Below are positions 6,025-13,747 of a DNA stretch of 32,474 nucleotides, in pieces; within the stretch, counting starts at the first letter, position 1; each line of letters begins with the position of its first letter. Source of the stretch: Candidatus Fibrimonadaceae bacterium (lineage in GTDB: Bacteria; Fibrobacterota; Fibrobacteria; Fibrobacterales; Fibrobacteraceae); the NCBI GenBank assembly GCA_031281275.1, contig JAITFP010000018.1, forward strand, positions 1-32,474. Direction: 5' to 3'. The notes beneath the pieces were generated by a model that was not told where the DNA came from, did no database searches, and saw nothing but the letters and a program-made list of their open reading frames with translations. Made by a program: the position numbers and the translations under genes.

Positions 6025-8895
6025 TTATTCTCTACCTTTCAGCATATTCAATTGCTGCCACAAATGCTTGGCACCCTCGCCTGCCTCAACCACTTTCAAA
6101 CCCTTTTCCAAATACTCTTCGGCACGAACTTTATCTCCAGCCACAGTTAGCAACTCAGAAGCAACTGCGTAATTACGCCATTCATTTGGGAATTGCTTTA
6201 TGCCCAGATCCAAATAATGAAGCCCGCGCTCAAAAGAAGCATCATTTCTCTGCGTCATTGCAAGGCGAATATATATTGAATTATAGTTGAACAATAGCTG
6301 CTCTGTTTCATTGTTAATAAAAGCAGTGCCATCGCCAAGACCTCTATACCTAAATACGCTATCAACTAGATAAGCCGTTCTCTCCACATCTATGCTATCT
6401 CTGCTCGGAGTTAAACTTCCCTTCACCAAATCCCAAATCATGCCTTTTTGAACCATATATTTATCTAAGCCAACGGCATTGGAAAGCCCCACGGTTGTTG
6501 AAACATGTATGGGTTTGTCTGGATTGTTCATAGTTAAATCAACCACCAATTTATATTGAGTTTGCATAATGCCATATTTGCGCGGCTCGCCCCATTCTTT
6601 CAAGGCGGAGTATGTTTGAAGCCAGAGTTTTTTCTTGAAAAGCTCTTCCACAATTTTGCCACCTTCTCCAGAATCTAACTTTGCCTCTAAAATTTCTATT
6701 TGCCTCGTGAGTATTGGTATTGCCTGCTCTGCCTTTTTAACCCAATATTCTATTCTTTGCGAAGTCTGCTCGTAGTTTTGGTCCGAAAGCACCATATCCC
6801 TATCTATGCCTGCTTTATCGTAGCTGAGTTTTAAAATAGGCTCATTATCCAGTATTTGCTTTATATACCAATCAGTGTTGCCAAGGCTCAAATTAACAAC
6901 TCTAACATCTTTTCTTATGCCAGCAACCTCTTGGGCAAACCATAGAGGGAATGTATCGTTATCGCCATTTGTGAAAAGTATGGCATTTGGTTCGCAACTC
7001 ATGAGTAGGTTATAGGCATAGTCCCAGGGAACCCAAAGATTTCCCCTGTTATGCTCTTTGTAATTTGCAAAAAGCGGAACCGCTCCACAAAGCAGGGCTA
7101 TGGCTATGCTGCTAGGCATTAATAACTTTAATTTTCTTTGCTGAACGTTAAGCAGCAAAAATCCTATGCCAAGCCCGTAAATCAAAGACATGAATACAAA
7201 AGCTGGAGTGTAAAAATAATCCCTATTCCTAACCTCTAAATGCACAGGGTCTGGTAGTGATGGCTTTTGTACGCCCGCGCTTTCAAATACAGCTTGTATT
7301 TTTTCCCAGTTTTGCCAAGTAGAGCTTTGCCGTGCTGGACTGTTTTTTTCTCCCTTTGTATAATCACTGTTTATTTTTCGCCAAACATTTAAAAGTTCGT
7401 TTGGGTTTGGTATATTAACTTTAGACACCATTCCGCGATTGGAAAGTTCGTCAACGTAATATTGCATTTCCCTTATCCACACATCGTGGTCGCGGCGTTC
7501 TGGTTTGGTACCGTCTGCAAAATTCAAATACCACAAAAGACCAAAGGAGCAAAATCCATATAGCAAAGCCAAATATATACCAATATTTCTATTTGCTCTG
7601 AAAGCTATAACCACAGTCCAAAGCAGCAAGCCGTTAATTATCAAAAATATAAATGCCTGAAATGGTTTGTTATCGCCTATGCTCATCATCAAAGTGGGAA
7701 ATTCAACGGAACCGCGAACAACAGGAGGGTTTACTTCTGGATCTATTGAATAAATGCCACCACGGTAATAGTTCACTTCTCCGGGTTTAAACGGCGTGTA
7801 TTGCGCTATTTGATAACCTCCATAACCCATGTGCGGAAATACCATAAATTGATTTTCAGGTTGTGAACGTCTATAAAAAGATCTGGAAATCATGCTTTCG
7901 GAGCCATACTGCTTGCGTTCCAAATAATCGTAAAAAGCCTTCCAGCTCTCATTATCCCTGTATGGAAATAAATTTTTTATTTGCAATTTACCCTCATTGT
8001 CTCTAATGCTTATTTCCGGATCGTTTTCGTCTATTGTGGGGTTTAGCGAAGAACGAATTGGAATATAGAGATGGGTGCTAAAGCCTATAAGAGCCACTAT
8101 GGTTAAAGCAAGGGAAAGCGATATATCTTTATGCAAAGGGCTTTTTTTCATGGTAAACCAAGCCACCAAAAGAACCACTAAAAGAATCAGGGACCAGGTG
8201 AGGAAATTGGAAATTGCATATACAACGGAGCAAAGAATTGTACCAGATACCCAGAGGGGCCAGCGTCCAACAAGGTCTCTGAGCGGATGCCCACCCGCGA
8301 GCAAAACCAAAACAAATACAGCTGGCACAACAAGCATTGCAAAAAGATGAAAGCCAACGCCCAAAAAAGCGAGATAACATATAAGCAGCAAATACTGGAA
8401 TCCACGTTTTTCGTCTTTACAGTCTAAATAGTGCAAACCAAAGTAAGAAATCAAAAGCATCACAAACATTATAAGGTTATATACCTCAGCTTCCACTGCG
8501 TTAAACCAAAAAGTATCGGAAAACATCAATAGCAAGCCAGCAGAGAGAGATGCTGCGGCAAAAACAGGTCTTGAAGCATTTTTGGTGAGCCGTGAGAGTA
8601 AATCCCAAACAAAAAGCGCAGTTACATAAACCGCGGCAGCCGAAGCAAAAGCCGATATATAATTTGCTCTTTTGGCTATTTCTTCTACCATTGGCAGGCA
8701 TATCATTATTGCACGCACAAATAAAATGAAAAATGGTCTTCCTGGCGGGTGCGGTATGCCCAAGGTGTGGGCACTGGCTATGAACTCGCCGCAATCCCAA
8801 AAGCTAACAGTGGGAGCTACTGTTATAAAATAGGTTATCAAAGCGATTAAGGCTGCAAAGCCGGCTACTAAATTTTTAGCTAATTTGTCGGTCAT
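6025..8895 (-). CDS. DUF2723 multi-pass membrane protein, TMEM260-like glycosyltransferase
   Basis: A 956-aa integral membrane protein. The N-terminus carries the DUF2723 hallmark FWDCGEFIASAHTLGIPHPPG after the first helix, a pattern also seen in the eukaryotic protein O-mannosyltransferase TMEM260. Many hydrophobic helices fill about residues 1-270, with more near 410-470 and 590-640. A soluble region follows that contains the conserved FTNGDNDTFPLWF stretch, and the C-terminus looks like short TPR helices. A lipid-linked-sugar glycosyltransferase acting on exported proteins is the likeliest role, supported by the adjacent GT2 gene. The start is the ATG at 8895 with GGAGG 6 nt upstream, not the TTG one codon earlier. 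Confidence 0.82.
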   Translation of the reverse strand: MTDKLAKNLVAGFAALIALITYFITVAPTVSFWDCGEFIASAHTLGIPHPPGRPFFILFVRAIMICLPMVEEIAKRANYISAFASAAAVYVTALFVWDLLSRLTKNASRPVFAAASLSAGLLLMFSDTFWFNAVEAEVYNLIMFVMLLISYFGLHYLDCKDEKRGFQYLLLICYLAFLGVGFHLFAMLVVPAVFVLVLLAGGHPLRDLVGRWPLWVSGTILCSVVYAISNFLTWSLILLVVLLVAWFTMKKSPLHKDISLSLALTIVALIGFSTHLYIPIRSSLNPTIDENDPEISIRDNEGKLQIKNLFPYRDNESWKAFYDYLERKQYGSESMISRSFYRRSQPENQFMVFPHMGYGGYQIAQYTPFKPGEVNYYRGGIYSIDPEVNPPVVRGSVEFPTLMMSIGDNKPFQAFIFLIINGLLLWTVVIAFRANRNIGIYLALLYGFCSFGLLWYLNFADGTKPERRDHDVWIREMQYYVDELSNRGMVSKVNIPNPNELLNVWRKINSDYTKGEKNSPARQSSTWQNWEKIQAVFESAGVQKPSLPDPVHLEVRNRDYFYTPAFVFMSLIYGLGIGFLLLNVQQRKLKLLMPSSIAIALLCGAVPLFANYKEHNRGNLWVPWDYAYNLLMSCEPNAILFTNGDNDTFPLWFAQEVAGIRKDVRVVNLSLGNTDWYIKQILDNEPILKLSYDKAGIDRDMVLSDQNYEQTSQRIEYWVKKAEQAIPILTRQIEILEAKLDSGEGGKIVEELFKKKLWLQTYSALKEWGEPRKYGIMQTQYKLVVDLTMNNPDKPIHVSTTVGLSNAVGLDKYMVQKGMIWDLVKGSLTPSRDSIDVERTAYLVDSVFRYRGLGDGTAFINNETEQLLFNYNSIYIRLAMTQRNDASFERGLHYLDLGIKQFPNEWRNYAVASELLTVAGDKVRAEEYLEKGLKVVEAGEGAKHLWQQLNMLKGRE

Positions 8896-8915
8896 CAAAA
8901 TCCTCCGGTGGCTTG

Positions 8916-8926
8916 AATATAGAAAA
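8916..8926 (-). promoter_or_regulatory. Putative promoter of the DUF2723-GT2 operon
   Basis: TTTTCTATATT on the minus strand ends 20 nt before the start codon of the DUF2723 gene, leaving room for its GGAGG Shine-Dalgarno. Confidence 0.5.
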
Positions 8927-8951
8927 TTCCTGTAAGCCTGGGCTTATGAAG

Positions 8952-9095
8952 TCATCTTTTCCCGCCACTAAGTTTTTTTGCATTTTTGTATTCTCCATCT
9001 TTTTCCGCTAAATAAGCCATAATGGATTTCTCCAAACTGGCTACGGCGTTTGCGTAGTCAGTTAAGTCTAAGGTTTTGGTGTTTTGAGTACTCAC
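8952..9095 (-). CDS. Possible 47-aa protein, GTG start
   Basis: An open frame of 47 codons from GTG at 9095, beginning MSTQNTKTLDLTDYANAV and ending KKLSGGKR. A TTTCTATATT promoter-like motif ends 8 nt upstream, the same spacing as before several genes here that lack a Shine-Dalgarno. The N-terminal LDLTDYANAVASLEKSI loosely resembles the first helix of HI0074-type proteins that partner minimal nucleotidyltransferases, so this could be a remnant of one. That resemblance is weak. An internal ATG with GGAG upstream could give a 22-aa product instead. It may also be non-coding. Confidence 0.35.
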   Translation of the reverse strand: MSTQNTKTLDLTDYANAVASLEKSIMAYLAEKDGEYKNAKKLSGGKR

Positions 9096-9103
9096 AGTGG
9101 GTT

Positions 9104-9113
9104 AATATAGAAA
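9104..9113 (-). promoter_or_regulatory. Putative promoter before the 47-aa ORF
   Basis: TTTCTATATT on the minus strand, 8 nt before the GTG at 9095. Its presence is the main reason to take that small frame seriously. Confidence 0.4.
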
Positions 9114-9133
9114 TCGCACATCAGCACAGGATT

Positions 9134-9433
9134 TTATGCCAATTTATAATGTTCTTTAAGTTGCCCTTTAAGCTCGGCATTTTCCGTTCTCAGTTTATCT
9201 ATTTCGGATTTTAACTTATCTATCTCTATTCTCAGTTCCTTAATTTCCATTTTAAGCTCTCTGATTTCATTAGTGGAGGCTTCCCACAAGCCTTTCCAAG
9301 CCATTACCGACTGCGTAAGTGCTTCTAGCTGGTTATCTCTTTTGTCTTTGAAAAATTTAGCCAAAACAGTTAGTATAGCAGCCATTCCTGCCAAGCCTCC
9401 TAGTGCGCCCATATATGCTAACATTTGCTCCAT
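9134..9433 (-). CDS. Small membrane-anchored coiled-coil protein
   Basis: A 99-aa protein with one hydrophobic segment (about residues 4-26, small-residue-rich: MGALGGLAGMAAILTVL) followed by a basic stretch and a long heptad-patterned coiled coil (about residues 50-97, repeating ELKMEIKELRIEIDKL). It is probably an inner-membrane protein with a cytoplasmic or periplasmic coil; the orientation is not certain. I do not recognise a family. The ATG at 9433 lies 6 nt after a TTTACTATATT motif with no Shine-Dalgarno, so the mRNA may be leaderless. A longer frame upstream would read through that motif and is rejected. It lies downstream of the pilus-phosphatase-FISUMP operon but has its own promoter motif. 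Confidence 0.65.
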   Translation of the reverse strand: MEQMLAYMGALGGLAGMAAILTVLAKFFKDKRDNQLEALTQSVMAWKGLWEASTNEIRELKMEIKELRIEIDKLKSEIDKLRTENAELKGQLKEHYKLA

Positions 9434-9439
9434 ACTTAG

Positions 9440-9450
9440 AATATAGTAAA
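9440..9450 (-). promoter_or_regulatory. Putative promoter of the coiled-coil gene
   Basis: TTTACTATATT on the minus strand, 6 nt before the ATG at 9433. The spacing places the expected transcription start at or within a few bases of the start codon. Confidence 0.55.
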
Positions 9451-9474
9451 TAGCGGCGGCACGTAAAAGCACCT

Positions 9475-10536
9475 TCAGTCTTGCAAGCAACGAACACTTT
9501 GCAAGATGCTCATACCGATGTTGCCGATGTAGTACACACCCTCGCGGTAGCCCATGTCCCGGCGGTAAGCACTGTATCTACCGTACTCCGAGCTACTCCA
9601 CCAGTAGCCGTAGTTGTCGACATGGTGGAAACCGCCATCCGAACTGCCGTAACCGCCCGGCAGGGCGGAAAAGCCGAACTTGTCATTGCCGTTGCCATTA
9701 TTGTTCCAACCGCTCGCTGCCTTCAAAAATTTACCTGCCGTGTTTGTGCCTCCAACAAAATCATCTAGCTTGCCATATTCATCCTTGCTCGGCAAATGCC
9801 AGCCTCTGGGACAAGCGGTTTTTGCTGTGTTCCAGTCATAGAGCCGTCCGTATTTTTGGCAGTAGCTTTCTGAATTGTTATAACATTTTGAACCACTAGC
9901 ATTGTAATTCAAATTCTCCGCCATCCACGTTTGATTGCCTATTTTCACAATTTTGTATGTATTGTTGTCTCTGGAATCTTTAAAACTTGAAGCAGCAGAG
10001 GCAATAGGAGCTGGGGCGGGCACAGAGGCAGGAACGGAAACAGGTGAGGCTTTTGTGCCCGACATTTTGGCAAACAGTTGTGGGGCGTTTTCGTTTATAA
10101 TGGCTTCCAAGCCAAATACATCTTTCGCCCTGCCCGTGAAGGAACCAAGCAAATTGCCCCTTGCACTATGATACAATTCCATACTGATAGTCAAATTGCC
10201 GCCAAAACGACCTAGCCTTGCTTGACCGATATACTCTGCGCTTATTTTACGACCTATTTCAGCCATGCACGTCGCCTCTTTGCACATTTTTCGGGCGTTC
10301 TCTTTTGAACCCATCTTGTCTATTATGCTTTGCGTGGTCATCACAAAATATTTATCTTCAGGCAACATTTTCACAGCTATTTCGCGTAACCTATCGGTCA
10401 AATAGAGCAAATCTGTGTATTCCAATTCCTGTTCTCCGTTATCTTCGGTGTTCAATATAGCAAGCCGCTTCTGTTCCTCCTGCCCGTATGCAACAAAGGC
10501 AAAAAGCAACAAAACGAAAAGAGGGGACAAATGCAT
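9475..10536 (-). CDS. Exported FISUMP-domain protein with N-terminal TolB/CsgG-like domain
   Basis: A 353-aa protein. Residues 1-19 form a signal peptide (LFVLLLFAFVAYG, then Gln). Residues about 20-175 form an alpha/beta domain reminiscent of TolB-N or CsgG/LpoB-like periplasmic domains (RLAILNTEDNGEQ, then CKEATCMAEIGRKISAEYI). A Pro/Ala/Val-rich linker follows, then a FISUMP domain from about residue 200 (IGNQTWMAENLNY, CPRGWHLPS, SALPGGYG, YWWSSSEY, SVRCLQD), a family abundant in Fibrobacter. The start is the ATG at 10536 with AGGAG upstream; the longer frame has no export signal at its start. It lies 8 nt after the SpoIIE-type phosphatase gene, as the end of the pilus operon. Its function is unknown; a surface or pilus-associated role is inferred from context. 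Confidence 0.8.
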   Translation of the reverse strand: MHLSPLFVLLLFAFVAYGQEEQKRLAILNTEDNGEQELEYTDLLYLTDRLREIAVKMLPEDKYFVMTTQSIIDKMGSKENARKMCKEATCMAEIGRKISAEYIGQARLGRFGGNLTISMELYHSARGNLLGSFTGRAKDVFGLEAIINENAPQLFAKMSGTKASPVSVPASVPAPAPIASAASSFKDSRDNNTYKIVKIGNQTWMAENLNYNASGSKCYNNSESYCQKYGRLYDWNTAKTACPRGWHLPSKDEYGKLDDFVGGTNTAGKFLKAASGWNNNGNGNDKFGFSALPGGYGSSDGGFHHVDNYGYWWSSSEYGRYSAYRRDMGYREGVYYIGNIGMSILQSVRCLQD

Positions 10537-10544
10537 ATATTCTC

Positions 10545-12443
10545 CTAAAACTGCATAAGCATACAAGTAATATCGTCTGTTTGGTTTGGATGACCGCGCC
10601 AATTTTCAAGGGTTTGCGGAAGCAGTTTTTCTATTGTATTTTTGGTTATGGGGTTTTTCTCAAAAAAATCCACAAGCCTCTCAAGTCCAAAAATTTCTTT
10701 TTTAGGATTAAAAGTTTCTGTTATGCCATCGGTATATAAAATTATAGAATCTCCTTTTTCAACAACAAGCTCACTGTTTTTTATGTAGGGGTCTATATCG
10801 GGATCCATCATAAGCGCAAGCCCACCGGAACGAATGTATTCAATTGTTTTGTTTTTTGCGTGAAAATGCAAGATATGCTCATGCCCGCAACTCACGTAGC
10901 ACAGCTTTTTTTTCTTGGAATCCCATTCAAAAAACAGCAATGTCGCAAAAAACATTCCTGCGGTTATTTTATTAGATAAATACTTATTCAAATCAACTAT
11001 TAGTTTTTTCAAATCACTTTCCTTTTTATATTGATTTTGCAAATATGTTTGCATAATAGCAACTATAAGACCAGCAGAAACACCCTTTCCGCTCACATCA
11101 GCTATAGTCAGCGCAAATTTATCGCCTTTTTCAAAAAAATCGTAATAATCACCACCAATCTCCTTTGCTGGCGACATAAAAAATGAAACATCTATTCCGG
11201 CTACCTTTGGAACGTTTTTCAAAAACAGAGAACTCTGAAGCAAATTTCCAGAACTAAGCTCCGTTGACATTCTCAAATTCTCGTGCTTTTGCGTTGCTAC
11301 TCGGCTGGTATTCAAAATTATGGCGGCAAAATTGGCAAAATTTCTAGCCATATTAAAATCTGATTCCGTAAGGTAATCAAGCCCAATTTTGTTTTCCAAA
11401 ACAAGAACACCAAGAAGGTCTGTTTCTTGCAAAAGCGGGACAAGTATAATTGAATGAACCTCTTGAGACAAATTCCCAAGTATTGCCTCCATATTATCTG
11501 TGGAGTGGCTTAAAAGCACGCCAGAACTATTATGCCCGCATTTCCAAACCAAAGACCTTTCATCTTTTATATGATGCTTATAAGCCATTTCAAGCAATAA
11601 ATCGGCTCTTGTGAATAATTTTTCGCTACCTATGCCAGGTGGAAAGTAAAGCCCCGAAACAGCCACGCAGGAAAAATATTTTTTATCGCCATCCCATTCA
11701 TAAATAGCAGCACCCTTGGCAGACAAAAAACGGCACAAGCTACCTAAATAAGATTTTGCCGCATCTTTTTTATCTGAAAAATCTTTAATTGAATTGGAAA
11801 GCTCATTCATCATATTTCTGAATCTGCCCTGCTCAATAATAAAATTTTCTATGGTTTTTTCTGAACTAAAAAGTTCGCTGCGCCTGTTTTCCAAGCATAC
11901 ATAAAAAATAAAAGAGATAAAAGTAAATCTGAAAAAATAAGTTTCAAACAGAAGACAAGGTATTACAGACACTATTAGCAAATATCTAGATACTTTTGGT
12001 ATATAAGCAGAAAAATAATATTCTTTGCCAACGCTAAGCACAACATAAACAGAAAATAATTGGGTAAATAAATTCAACAGATTATAAATATAAATTGTTT
12101 TCAAAAAATCGTGCACAACAATCTGCAAAAACATATTTTCCAACATCAAAATCAAAAGCCTTCTTTGGCTTTTTTTGTTCATTGAATAAGACAAATCTCT
12201 TTGAACTAAAAACAGCAAAAAGAAAGGGTCAACTATTTTGAATATATAATTGAAAAGGTCATAAGAATTATATGGATTTCCATACACAAAAAATGAATTA
12301 AGAGAGAAAAAAGCAAAAAAAGCTATAAACTCCCACAAGGACCTTTGTCCCTTAAATGAAGATTCTCTCCATTTAACAAAGGAAATGACGGCTGGAAGGG
12401 CTGTCAAGAACGGCAAAATCAGATAAATTGCCCCCGATATCAT
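10545..12443 (-). CDS. Membrane-anchored GAF-SpoIIE (PP2C-type) serine phosphatase
   Basis: A 632-aa signalling protein. Residues about 1-190 contain several membrane helices. A GAF-like sensor domain follows (about 225-380), then a SpoIIE/RsbU PP2C-type phosphatase domain (about 395-632). The metal-binding and catalytic motifs are present: EIGGDYYDFF, IADVSGKG, LYTDGITE and DDITCML. Such enzymes dephosphorylate STAS-domain anti-sigma-antagonists in partner-switching pathways. No STAS protein or anti-sigma kinase is nearby, so the target is unknown. The start codon overlaps the pilQ stop (ATGA), so it is coupled to the pilus operon and may report on or control piliation; that is inference. 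The next gene starts 8 nt downstream. Confidence 0.9.
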   Translation of the reverse strand: MISGAIYLILPFLTALPAVISFVKWRESSFKGQRSLWEFIAFFAFFSLNSFFVYGNPYNSYDLFNYIFKIVDPFFLLFLVQRDLSYSMNKKSQRRLLILMLENMFLQIVVHDFLKTIYIYNLLNLFTQLFSVYVVLSVGKEYYFSAYIPKVSRYLLIVSVIPCLLFETYFFRFTFISFIFYVCLENRRSELFSSEKTIENFIIEQGRFRNMMNELSNSIKDFSDKKDAAKSYLGSLCRFLSAKGAAIYEWDGDKKYFSCVAVSGLYFPPGIGSEKLFTRADLLLEMAYKHHIKDERSLVWKCGHNSSGVLLSHSTDNMEAILGNLSQEVHSIILVPLLQETDLLGVLVLENKIGLDYLTESDFNMARNFANFAAIILNTSRVATQKHENLRMSTELSSGNLLQSSLFLKNVPKVAGIDVSFFMSPAKEIGGDYYDFFEKGDKFALTIADVSGKGVSAGLIVAIMQTYLQNQYKKESDLKKLIVDLNKYLSNKITAGMFFATLLFFEWDSKKKKLCYVSCGHEHILHFHAKNKTIEYIRSGGLALMMDPDIDPYIKNSELVVEKGDSIILYTDGITETFNPKKEIFGLERLVDFFEKNPITKNTIEKLLPQTLENWRGHPNQTDDITCMLMQF

Positions 12444-13747
12444 TCCACGCCATCTTCAGTGTATTCGTCCGCCGATGCCTTTTTCTGTTTTACCGAAGTC
12501 GCAACCGGAGAATCGGATAAATAGTTTCGCATTATGCGCGGAGTCACAAATATAATCAAATCTTTCTTTGTCAATTCTTTTCTAGTATGCTTGAATAAAT
12601 ATCCCAAAATGGGAATATCTTTTAATATCGGGATTCCCGTTTCTGCTTCTATTTCCTCGTTTTTCGTTAAGCCACCTATCACAACCGTTTCTCCATCAGA
12701 AACCACAACTTTGGTTTGAGCTTCTTGCTTATTTATCACAACTTGCCCTTGGTCAAGTCCATAGCTGTTGTTCTCTGGATGAAGTTCAAGCAAAATTCTG
12801 TTATCGCCTGCAACGTGCGGAGTTACCGTTAATTTTATGCCGCTTTCCACCATTTGAATGGCTGAATTTCCGCTATTGTCTATTTGCCTTATGGAAATTT
12901 GGCTGCCCATGAAAATTTGGGCTTCGGTGTGATCAAGGGTTGAAATTTGTGGACTTGCCAGAATTTCGGAACGGGAATCGCTCAAAATACTCATAACTTT
13001 AGCCTCCATATTTCGGTCAAAAGCCTTCACAGTCAATTTGGTCACAGCATCTGCTTCACTCGTTAGTTTGGGCAAATTGGAAAAGTCTGCCTGAACTCTT
13101 GAGGCATCGCTCCCTACGGTTACATTAGACCAGTCAACACCCAAATCATTTGCTAAACGGCTATCCACCACAACCAATTTTGCAGTGATAACTATTTGCA
13201 AAGTCTCAACATCCAACTCATTCAGGGTATTTTGCATTTGCCCTAAACGTCTTTCGGTATCATAAACTATTATGGCATTCTTGCGGTCAACAACAGAAAT
13301 ACGACCCCGTGCAGATTTTATTGTTTCCAAAACCCTAGACATTTCATTTGCCGAAGCGTGCCTTATTTGAAAACTGCGCCTAACAAGAGGGGCAACCATA
13401 TCGCTCTGCTCGCGTTTTTCCGATTCCCTTATTATCTTATTTTGATAAGAGTCCGTTCTCTGAACATTTATGTAATTGCCTTCAACCAACCAAATCAAAT
13501 TGTGCATATTACATATAATATCCATCATTTCAGACCAGGTTTTTTTTGTAACCGACATTGAAAGCCTTCCAACAACATCGGGAGCAAGCAATATATCTAC
13601 GCCAGCAAGCTCAGATATAGAATGGAAAACAGATTGAAAATCTGCATCCACAAAAGACATATCATATCTTTTGGTGCTGTTTTTGATAGCAGCAAAAGAT
13701 ACAGAGAAAACTAGCAGCAAAACAACTGCCGCAACATTTTTTTTCAT
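12440..13747 (-). CDS. pilQ: Type IV pilus secretin PilQ (short form)
   Basis: Outer-membrane secretin through which the pilus passes. The 435-aa protein has a signal peptide (about 1-19), a secretin/STN N0-type domain (about 27-100, with SISELAGVDILLAPDV), an N1 domain (about 125-190, with SFQIRHASANEMSRVL) and the secretin barrel (about 215-410). The barrel holds the conserved VVIGGL and GIPILKDIPILGYLFK segments. It lacks the N-terminal AMIN domains of classical PilQ and is shorter than usual. The start overlaps the stop of the PilP-like gene (ATGA). The downstream phosphatase gene overlaps its end. GspD is the alternative name, but the pilMNOP neighbours settle the assignment. Confidence 0.92.
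   Translation of the reverse strand: MKKNVAAVVLLLVFSVSFAAIKNSTKRYDMSFVDADFQSVFHSISELAGVDILLAPDVVGRLSMSVTKKTWSEMMDIICNMHNLIWLVEGNYINVQRTDSYQNKIIRESEKREQSDMVAPLVRRSFQIRHASANEMSRVLETIKSARGRISVVDRKNAIIVYDTERRLGQMQNTLNELDVETLQIVITAKLVVVDSRLANDLGVDWSNVTVGSDASRVQADFSNLPKLTSEADAVTKLTVKAFDRNMEAKVMSILSDSRSEILASPQISTLDHTEAQIFMGSQISIRQIDNSGNSAIQMVESGIKLTVTPHVAGDNRILLELHPENNSYGLDQGQVVINKQEAQTKVVVSDGETVVIGGLTKNEEIEAETGIPILKDIPILGYLFKHTRKELTKKDLIIFVTPRIMRNYLSDSPVATSVKQKKASADEYTEDGVE

Noticed and set aside
8896-8898. TTG start for the DUF2723 protein
   Set aside because: The adjacent ATG at 8895 has the better spacing from GGAGG.
9481-9768. Open frame on the plus strand opposite the FISUMP gene
   Set aside because: It is a shadow of the GC-rich NNC codons of the FISUMP gene; composition is low-complexity Val/Ala/Thr and there is no start signal.
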